This document shows positions 1-5,455 of a DNA stretch of 8,306 nucleotides, piece after piece; positions within the stretch are counted from its first letter, which is position 1, and every line of letters begins with the position of its first letter. The DNA lies in NCBI GenBank assembly GCA_947062645.1, contig CAMSQT010000044.1, positions 1 through 8,306 on the forward strand, given 5' to 3'. The translations under genes and the position numbers were made by a program. The stretch is from an uncultured Clostridium sp. (GTDB taxonomy: Bacteria > Bacillota > Clostridia > TANB77 > CAG-508). Below the pieces are notes generated by a model that did not search any database, was not told the origin of the DNA, and saw nothing but the letters and a program-made list of their open reading frames with translations.

Positions 1-43
1 TGAGGCATTGTGACTGGAGTTCAGACGTGTGCTCTTCCGATCT
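1..43. other. Illumina TruSeq index adapter (left end, not genomic)
   Basis: Positions 10-43 are the TruSeq read-2/index adapter ending in GCTCTTCCGATCT. Positions 2-9 are an 8-base index (GAGGCATT). The reverse complement of the same adapter and index closes the window at 8262-8306. It is a library sequence, so genomic DNA begins at 44, and the gene cut here (murD) is truncated by the fragment end rather than by biology. Confidence 0.98.
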
Positions 44-730
44 ATTAAAATACCATCCTCATTTTGATACCTAAATATATTTTTCTTAGCTTCAATATAC
101 TCTTGATAGTCTTTATGAATATTTAAATGATTTGGAGTTATATTAGTAATAACAGAAATATCTGGACTTATTTCCATTCCCATCAGTTGAAAACTACTTA
201 ACTCTAGCACAACCATGTCTTCTGGTTTCATTTCTGAAAGTTTCGTAAATAATGGTGTTCCAATATTTCCACCTAAAAAAGTACGATAACCGGGCTTTTT
301 CTAAAATTGCATGAATTAAACTAGTTGTCGTTGTTTTTCCATCACTTCCTGTTACACCAATTATTTTACAAGGACACATTTTCATTAACATTTCTATTTC
401 AGTTGTAACAATCGCTCCTCTTTTTCTTTCTTCCTCTAGTTCCTGCTTAGTTGGTAAACAACTTGGAGAACGAAAAATAATAGCAAAATCTTTTAAATTT
501 TCTAAACAATTCTTTCCAAAATATGTTTTAAAATGATAATTTTCTAACTTTTCTACTATATCTTTAGAAATAACATTTTCTTCTCTTTCGTCAAAAACAG
601 TTACCTTAGCATTTTTTTCATACATCCAATCCAATAGCGGTAAATTACTAACACCTAATCCTATAATGGCTACTTTTCGAAATTTTATGTATGTTTCAAA
701 TTCTTCCAATTTTTCATTGCGAAAACTCAT
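44..730 (-). CDS. murD: MurD, UDP-N-acetylmuramoyl-L-alanine:D-glutamate ligase, N-terminal part with one +1 shift
   Basis: MurD is the cytoplasmic ATP-dependent ligase that adds D-Glu to UDP-MurNAc-L-Ala in peptidoglycan synthesis. About 228 of the usual ~450 residues are present; the rest lies beyond the adapter. Seen: the N-terminal glycine-rich motif IIGLGVSN (residues 22-29), then the Mur ligase P-loop GVTGSDGKTTTT (125-136). After residue 146 the frame breaks at an in-frame CGG (290-292). Skipping its C gives GYRTFLGGNIGTPLF, ELSSFQLMGME and ITNITPNHLNIHKDY, all typical of clostridial MurD, so the gene looks functional rather than decayed. The start at 730 is chosen because GGGAGG lies about 10 nt upstream and a promoter at 780-808 would exclude the longer frame beginning at 808. 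It is transcribed away from the Asn-rich ORF. The family call is firm; the visible lesion is the shift only. Confidence 0.93.
290..292 (-). other. CGG +1 frameshift site 1 (murD)
   Basis: The zero frame reads GCC CGG TTA. Skipping the C of CGG gives GCC GGT TAT CGT (A-G-Y-R), the expected MurD sequence ahead of FLGGNIGTP. It is the only one of the six sites with GGT rather than GGA as the glycine codon, and the only one outside the hydrogenase operon. Confidence 0.85.
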
Positions 731-779
731 AAATCTATTTCCTCCCCATTTATTGTATTTCTTTTTCTTGATTTTGTTC

Positions 780-808
780 ATTATATCGCAAATGTAAAAA
801 AAAGACAA
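780..808 (-). promoter_or_regulatory. Promoter of murD
   Basis: On the minus strand there is a -35 TTGTCT (803-808), a 17-bp spacer and a perfect -10 TATAAT (780-785). Transcription would start near 773, leaving a leader of about 43 nt before the ATG at 730. This sigma-A-type site supports the shorter MurD start. Confidence 0.7.
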
Positions 809-877
809 ATCAAAATTTGCATATTTTTAAAATATTTTGGCAAAAATATTATTGAAACTTGAATGGAGGTGCTTTTC

Positions 878-976
878 ATGTCAAAGAAAAATAAAGAAAA
901 CAAAAACCAAAATAACAACAGAAACAATCAAAACAATAACAACAACGAAAAACAAAACAACAATAACTGCAGATAG
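878..976 (+). CDS. Asn/Lys/Gln-rich micro-protein, 32 aa, unknown function
   Basis: This short ORF has an excellent ribosome binding site, GGAGGTG (865-871), six bases before ATG. The product is almost wholly Asn, Lys, Gln, Arg and Glu, with runs of up to five Asn, and ends in Cys-Arg. It has no hydrophobic segment, so it would be soluble, basic and probably disordered. I do not recognise a family. The stop codon (974-976) abuts the palindromic element starting at 977, so the present C-terminus may have been set by insertion of that element. A terminator-like hairpin at 1012-1033 follows in the right orientation. I see no convincing promoter upstream in 809-864. Its composition could arise from low-complexity DNA, but the ribosome site argues for translation. 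Confidence 0.5.
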   Translation: MSKKNKENKNQNNNRNNQNNNNNEKQNNNNCR

Positions 977-1310
977 GGATTAGGGGACGTTCCTTAAATC
1001 CCTATTCTAGGGATTAAGGGACACTCCTTAATCTTTCTTATTTTTTAAATTTTTTAATAACAATAATTCCTTAAAATACAAGTTTATCGTTCAAGGAATT
1101 TTCACAGAAATTCTAATTTCCTAATATGGCACCCTTCCACATCAAGTGCGGACACTTTCCATATTATGAATTAAGAATTTCTAATTCAATTCCTTTCAAT
1201 CAAAACTTTTATTTTAAGGAATTATTATTTTAACCAAAATTCGAAAAAAGATTTCAAGGAGTGTCCCGGATTCCCCAAAGTGGGGATTTAAGGAACGTCC
1301 CCTGCTCCCC
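977..1310. repeat. 334-bp nested palindromic element, MITE/foldback-like
   Basis: The stretch between the micro-ORF and upp folds on itself about a centre near 1143. Collinear perfect blocks are 983-1002 with 1283-1302 (20 bp), 1018-1029 with 1256-1267 (12 bp), 1062-1078 with 1210-1226 (17 bp), 1106-1114 with 1174-1182 (9 bp) and 1122-1129 with 1159-1166 (8 bp). Each arm also carries two related direct copies of a motif close to GGGACRYTCCTTAA (983-997 and 1018-1031, with inverted partners at 1256-1267 and 1288-1302). No ORF for a transposase is present. Such structure fits a non-autonomous miniature inverted-repeat element or a REP/BIME-like repeat. It also separates two convergent genes and could end transcription from both sides. 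Confidence 0.8.
1012..1046 (+). terminator. Rho-independent terminator-like hairpin inside the left arm of the palindrome
   Basis: GATTAAGG (1012-1019) pairs perfectly with CCTTAATC (1026-1033) across a 6-nt loop, followed by TTTCTTATTTTTT. It faces the end of the Asn-rich ORF. The mirror copy in the right arm (about 1244-1270) is degenerate but is followed on the minus strand by T6, so it could serve the upp side. Confidence 0.6.
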
Positions 1311-1316
1311 TTTTTC

Positions 1317-3320
1317 TTATTTTGTTCCAAATATTCTATCTCCGGCATCACCAAGTCCTGGCACAATGTAGCCAACATCATTTAATTTTTCGTCAACAGC
1401 TGCTGTATAGATTTGTACATCTGGATGTTCATTTTGTAACTTTTCAATTCCTTCTGGTGCTGACAAAATACATAAAAATTTAATTTTTTTGACACCATCT
1501 TCTTTTAGCATGGTTATGGTATCAGTTGCAGAACCACCTGTTGCAAGCATTGGATCTAAGACAATAACTTCACGGTCTTTGATATCTTTTGGCATTTTAT
1601 AATAGTAACGAACTGGTTTTAAGGTCTCTTCGTCACGATATAAACCAACATGACCAATTTTTGCATTTGGCATTGCTTTTAATAATCCGTCTAGCATTCC
1701 GGTTCCTGCCCTTAAAATAGGAACAAAAGCATATTGATTTTCGTTTAAAGATTGTACTTTTGTTTTTCCTATTGGTGTTTCAATTTCTATTTCTTCTAAT
1801 TCAGCATCTGACATAGCTTCATAACATAAAAAAGTGGCAATTTCTCCAATAATTTCTCTAAATTCTTTGGTTCCTGTTTTTTTGTTTCGAATGATAGATA
1901 ATTTATGCTTAATTAATGGGTTGTTTAAAATAATTGCATTCATTTTATTACTTCCTTCCTTTATTTGAATTTTTTGTACAGCTATTTCCTCTTTTTCTTC
2001 TTTTACAACTTGTGTTAACATTGCTTCTTTGGTGGTTTCTTCTTTTTCAGCTGGCATACATAGGTTTAATAAAATTCCAATGATGGCTGCTAAACTCATA
2101 CCTGATATAGTAATTGATAAATCACCAGAAACGATGGAGATGGCAGCTCCCCCTAGTCCTAAAACTAACATGGTAGAAGCTACTACTACATTTTTCGATT
2201 TTCCAAAATCAACTTGATTTTGAATTAATACTTTTAATCCATTTATCGCAATAAATCCATATAGTAATAGAGAAACACCTCCTAATACTGGATTTGGTAT
2301 TGTAGAAACAATAGCTGTAAATTTTCCTAAAAATCCTAAACAAATAGCAAAAATAGCAGCTAATCCGATAACCCATACAGATGCTATTTTGGTCATTCCG
2401 ACAACAGATGTATTTTCTCCATATGTGGTGTTAGCAGGTCCTCCAAAAATTCCTGCAACAAAAGTGGCAATACCATCACCTAATAAGGTTTTATCAAGTC
2501 CTGGATTTTTTAATAAGTCTTTTCCAATAATAGTACTTAAAGCTGTATGGTCACCAATATGTTCACACATTGTAACCAAAGCAATTGGTGCAATTGTTAA
2601 AAGTGCAGTAAAATTTGGTGTGTAGCTTACAAACGGTATCATAAAGTTTGGTATACTAAAGAAAGATGCTTCTATTACTGGTCCAAAATTAACTAATCCA
2701 AAACAAATAGCTGAAATATAGCCAACTAAAATACCAATTAAAAATGGTATAATTTTGATAAATCCTTTTCCTCTAACCATAACAATGGCTGTTGTTAAGA
2801 AGGTAATCAAAGCAACTGCTACCCCTTTCCAGTCAACCTCTGCTCCTGTTCCTAAACCTATTTGAGAAATAGCATTTGGTGCTAATCCTAAACCAATAAT
2901 CATAATCATTGGTCCAATCACAATCGGTGGTAATAATTTGTCCAACCAATTTTTTCCTACCAACTTAATGATAATCGCAAATAAGATATAAATTAATCCT
3001 ACTGCCATAACACCTGTCATAGCACCTGCTGTTCCTCCTTTTAAAAAGGCCGCTGCTAGTGGTGCAATAAAAGCAAATGAACTTCCTAAATATACTGGTG
3101 ATTTTCCTTTTGTACATAAAATATAGATTAGTGTTCCAATTCCTGATGTAACTAAGGCTACAGGTATAGTCAACACCTCTTGTCCTGCTGCAGAATTTAC
3201 TAAGATTGGTACTAAGATGGTTGCTCCAAACATCGCAAATACATGTTGGATTGCTAAGATAATCCATTTGGCTATCTTTGGTTTTTCATCAACGTCTAGT
3301 AGTAATTTTTCTTGCTCCAT
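1317..3320 (-). CDS. uraA-upp: Fused uracil permease (NCS2/UraA type) - uracil phosphoribosyltransferase
   Basis: One uninterrupted frame (667 aa from this start) encodes two proteins that are normally separate. Numbering from an upstream in-frame Met at 3359, residues 14 to about 435 are an NCS2 uracil:H+ symporter. This part has many membrane helices, the early QHVFAMFGATILVPIL motif (38-53), and EHIGDH and NTTYGEN motifs carrying the conserved substrate-site glutamates (266 and 315). Residues about 436-472 are a charged Glu/Lys linker. Residues 473-680 (208 aa, the usual Upp length) form uracil phosphoribosyltransferase: MNAIILNNPLIKHKLS start, PRPP loop VIVLDPMLATGGSA (598-611) and uracil-site tail GYIVPGLGDAGDRIFGTK. 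The product would import uracil and convert it with PRPP to UMP. The start at 3320 is preferred because AGGGGG lies nine bases upstream. No in-frame CGG occurs. The fusion could be genuine or due to an unseen error at the junction; separate Upp may also be made from the internal start at 1943. Confidence 0.9.
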   Translation of the reverse strand: MEQEKLLLDVDEKPKIAKWIILAIQHVFAMFGATILVPILVNSAAGQEVLTIPVALVTSGIGTLIYILCTKGKSPVYLGSSFAFIAPLAAAFLKGGTAGAMTGVMAVGLIYILFAIIIKLVGKNWLDKLLPPIVIGPMIMIIGLGLAPNAISQIGLGTGAEVDWKGVAVALITFLTTAIVMVRGKGFIKIIPFLIGILVGYISAICFGLVNFGPVIEASFFSIPNFMIPFVSYTPNFTALLTIAPIALVTMCEHIGDHTALSTIIGKDLLKNPGLDKTLLGDGIATFVAGIFGGPANTTYGENTSVVGMTKIASVWVIGLAAIFAICLGFLGKFTAIVSTIPNPVLGGVSLLLYGFIAINGLKVLIQNQVDFGKSKNVVVASTMLVLGLGGAAISIVSGDLSITISGMSLAAIIGILLNLCMPAEKEETTKEAMLTQVVKEEKEEIAVQKIQIKEGSNKMNAIILNNPLIKHKLSIIRNKKTGTKEFREIIGEIATFLCYEAMSDAELEEIEIETPIGKTKVQSLNENQYAFVPILRAGTGMLDGLLKAMPNAKIGHVGLYRDEETLKPVRYYYKMPKDIKDREVIVLDPMLATGGSATDTITMLKEDGVKKIKFLCILSAPEGIEKLQNEHPDVQIYTAAVDEKLNDVGYIVPGLGDAGDRIFGTK
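1951..1961 (-). promoter_or_regulatory. Internal Shine-Dalgarno before the Upp domain
   Basis: AAGGAAGGAAG on the minus strand sits seven bases before the canonical Upp methionine (ATG at 1941-1943) while also being translated as part of the linker (KEGS). It is either the relic of a formerly separate upp gene or a working site for making free Upp alongside the fusion. Confidence 0.6.
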
Positions 3321-3376
3321 TTTAAAGTTCCCCCTTTTATTTGGTTTTATTAGATGCAAATTATGCTTATGCCCAT

Positions 3377-3415
3377 AAAAAAAGATATTAATTCCAAAAC
3401 GAAAATTAATATCTT
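3377..3415 (-). terminator. Terminator/attenuator-like hairpin between the 35-aa ORF and uraA-upp
   Basis: On the minus strand a perfect 12-bp stem (3404-3415 with 3382-3393, 10-nt loop) runs directly into T7 (3377-3383). The stem is AT-rich with a single GC pair, so it is weak by itself. It begins two bases after the stop of the 35-aa ORF and ends about 56 bases before the permease ATG. No good promoter is seen between it and the permease, so readthrough of this hairpin may control uraA-upp. Confidence 0.65.
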
Positions 3416-3416
3416 A

Positions 3417-3524
3417 TCAAATGTATTTTATTTCTTTATCTAAATCAAATGCAAAAATAACAGCGAATGCTACTGTTTTGTTTTGGCTATTTACTTTTTG
3501 TCTATTTTTTGTTATTTTTGCCAT
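3417..3524 (-). CDS. Small protein of 35 aa or leader peptide, unknown function
   Basis: The ORF begins at ATG 3522-3524, seven bases after AGAGGTG (3532-3538), and runs to TGA just before a terminator-like hairpin. A near-consensus promoter (3545-3573) lies right upstream with a leader of only about 15-20 nt, so a longer in-frame start at 3608 is unlikely: it would lie upstream of the transcription start. The product has a basic, Asn/Gln-containing N-terminal half and a hydrophobic then acidic C-terminal half (around VAFAVIFAF). I recognise no family. Promoter, short ORF, hairpin with T-run, then a pyrimidine salvage gene is the layout of a transcription attenuator. The alternative is an independent small gene with its own terminator. 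There is no in-frame CGG. Confidence 0.6.
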   Translation of the reverse strand: MAKITKNRQKVNSQNKTVAFAVIFAFDLDKEIKYI

Positions 3525-3544
3525 TTTTTTGCACCTCTTATAAA

Positions 3545-3573
3545 AATATACTACATTTTTATAAAATATGCAA
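3545..3573 (-). promoter_or_regulatory. Promoter of the 35-aa ORF, possibly also of uraA-upp
   Basis: On the minus strand there is a -35 TTGCAT (3568-3573), a 17-bp spacer and a -10 TATATT (3545-3550), placed just before the AGAGGTG ribosome site. It is one of the clearest promoters in the window. Confidence 0.75.
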
Positions 3574-3599
3574 GTGTTTTCATAAAATATTTTCGTTAT

Positions 3600-3632
3600 T
3601 TTCCCCATTTAAACCCGGAACCAATGGGGAAA
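3600..3632. terminator. 10-bp GC-containing hairpin downstream of hydA
   Basis: TTTCCCCATT (3600-3609) pairs perfectly with AATGGGGAAA (3623-3632) across 13 nt, starting four bases after the hydA stop. On the minus strand it is followed by AAAATAACG, not a T-run; on the plus strand it is followed by TTTTTAAATTTT. It may end or protect the 3' end of the hydrogenase mRNA, but it is not a textbook terminator in that direction. Confidence 0.5.
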
Positions 3633-3635
3633 TTT

Positions 3636-5388
3636 TTAAATTTTATATTTTTCTCTTTCCTGATAACTTGTATGTAAAAGTTTTTCTGCACGATAGCTTC
3701 CTGGTTTTTCTAAAAATTCTTCGTAAATTTTTTTAATAACAGGATTTTCATGTGATTTTCGAATGGTACTTTTTTCGTCAATGGAATATAGGCTATCTGC
3801 TCTTAGTTTTCTTACATCTACTTCTGCACGCGTTTTTGAACTTTTGATTGGTTGCCCACCACCCATAACACAGCCACCAGGACATGCCATAATTTCTACA
3901 AATTGATAGTCGGCTTTTCCAGACTTTATTTCTTCTAATATTTCTTGGGCGTTTGCTAATCCACTTGCTGCAACAACTTTTATGTCTTTTCCTGCTATAT
4001 TTACGCTTGCTTTTTTGATGCCATCTCCACCACGAACTTCTTCAAAATTGATTTTTTCTAAGTCTTTTCCAGTTAAGGTATCTTGTGCAGTACGCAAGGC
4101 TGCTTCCATAACTCCTCCTGTAGTTCCAAAAATGGCAGCTGCTCCAGTTGCTTCTCCCATTGGACTATCAAATTGGCTATCTTCTAACTTGGTAAATTCA
4201 ATATTAGCTTGTTTTATCATTCTGGAAAGTTCACGCGTTGTAATAACATTGTCGACATCATATAGCCCTTCATTTTTCATTTCTGCTCTTTGTCTTTCAA
4301 ATTTTTTGGCGATACATGGCATCACTGATACTACATACATGTTTTTAGGGTCAATTCCTTCTTTTTTGGCATAATAGGTCTTCAAAAGTGCGCCAAACAT
4401 TTGGTGTGGTGACTTACAAGTAGATAGATGTGGCAATAGCTCTGGATAATTCATTTCAATGTATCTGACCCATCCGTGGGCTACAAGAGGTAATCATAGG
4501 TAAATGCTCGTTATTGGTAAATCTTTCGATAAATTCATTTGCTTCTTCCATAATGGTAAAATCAGCACCAGTATTGGTATCAAATACTTTATCAAATCCT
4601 AGTCTTTTTAGTGCTGTTACCATTTTACCTGTTACGTTTTCACCAATTGGCATACTAAATTCTTCTCCTAAGGCAACTCTTACAGCTGGTGCTGTTTGAA
4701 CAATAACACAGGTATCTGGGTCTTTTAGTTTTACCCATACCTCGTCAATGGTTTCTTTTTCATGTAAAGCACCAGTTGGACAGGCTTCAATACATTGCCC
4801 ACAAAAAGTACAGTTTACGTCATTTAAACTGTGGTCACCAACCGTGGAAATGCAAGAATCAAATCCTCTGTTAATACAATCAATGGCTCCTATTTTTTGA
4901 ACCTTTTTACAAGCTGCCACACATCTTCTACATAAAATACATTTATTGAAATCTCTTACTATGGATGGTGATAAGTCGTCTATTTGATGTTCTGCCCTCT
5001 GCCCTTCAAATTCGACTTTAGAGATATTGAATTTGGTAGCTAATGCTTGTAACTCACAATTACCAGAACGAGTACAGGTTAAGCAATCTTTGGCATGGTT
5101 AGATATAATTAAATCTAATATTACATGTCTTGCTTCCATTACATTTGGAGTATTGGTATGAATGACCATTCCTTCTTCTACTTTTTGGATACAAGATGTC
5201 GCAAAGCCTCTTCGACCTTCTACTTCTACAATGCACATACGACAATCTCCTACTTCATTAATGTCTTTTAAGAAGCATAGAGTTGGAATGTCAATTCCAG
5301 CTTGCCTTGCTGCTTGTAAAATAGTAGTTCCTTTTTCTACCTTTATTTCTTGGTCATCTATGGTTAGGGTTACTAAATCTTCTTTCAT
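3636..5388 (-). CDS. hydA: HydA, catalytic subunit of electron-bifurcating [FeFe] hydrogenase, with one +1 shift
   Basis: HydA reduces protons to H2 at the H-cluster, taking electrons through a chain of FeS clusters from HydB/HydC and ferredoxin in the cytoplasm. The reconstructed length is 583 aa, usual for the family. Seen in order: plant-type [2Fe-2S] (C38, C49, C52, C66), His-Cys3 [4Fe-4S] (H98, C102, C105, C111), two [4Fe-4S] ferredoxin motifs (C150-C160 and C193-C203), then the H-cluster domain with L1 TSCSPGWV (300-307), L2 MPCIAKKFE (C358) and L3 EIMACPGGCVMGGGQP (C502, C506). The frame shifts at an in-frame CGG (4474-4476) inside L1: zero frame gives TSCSP-R-M and stops six codons later, while skipping C gives TSCSPGWVRYIE. 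AAGGAGG lies six bases before the ATG. It is third in hydC-hydB-hydA, 67 bp after hydB. Confidence 0.95.
4474..4476 (-). other. CGG +1 frameshift site 2 (hydA, H-cluster L1 motif)
   Basis: The zero frame reads AGC CCA CGG ATG. Skipping C gives AGC CCA GGA TGG GTC (S-P-G-W-V), the invariant L1 signature of [FeFe] hydrogenases. Without the shift the product would carry the N-terminal FeS clusters but no H-cluster domain. Confidence 0.9.
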
Positions 5389-5403
5389 AATTTTCCTCCT
5401 TGC

Positions 5404-5435
5404 GATGCTTTTGCGGGCTTAGGTCAAAAAGCATC
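5404..5435 (-). promoter_or_regulatory. Intercistronic hairpin between hydB and hydA
   Basis: GATGCTTTT (5404-5412) pairs perfectly with AAAAGCATC (5427-5435) across a 14-nt loop. It lies after the hydB stop and just before the hydA ribosome binding site AAGGAGG, and has no T-run. It could protect or process the mRNA to set subunit ratios, or tune hydA initiation; function is inferred only from position. Confidence 0.5.
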
Positions 5436-5455
5436 ACTTATTTTATTTTTAAAAC

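Noticed and set aside
194..808. A longer MurD beginning at 808
   Set aside because: The extra N-terminus translates the promoter and ribosome site region; the -10 at 780-785 lies inside it, and GGGAGG precedes the ATG at 730.
1266..1268. CGG on the minus strand inside the palindrome as a further shift site
   Set aside because: It is in non-coding repeat sequence with no reading frame to judge.
3321..3359. Permease start at the upstream Met (3359)
   Set aside because: The extra 13 residues encode the AGGGGG ribosome site of the ATG at 3320 and have no good site of their own.
4457..4462. Stop-codon readthrough or selenocysteine at the TGA ending the zero frame of hydA
   Set aside because: The downstream H-cluster sequence is in the +1 frame, so readthrough would not restore the protein, and family alignment places the change at the CGG.
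2029..5422. Plus-strand ORFs within uraA-upp, hydA and nearby (for example 2029-2217, 2389-2625, 3982-4374, 5162-5422)
   Set aside because: They are antisense shadows of strongly conserved minus-strand genes, without ribosome sites or recognisable products.
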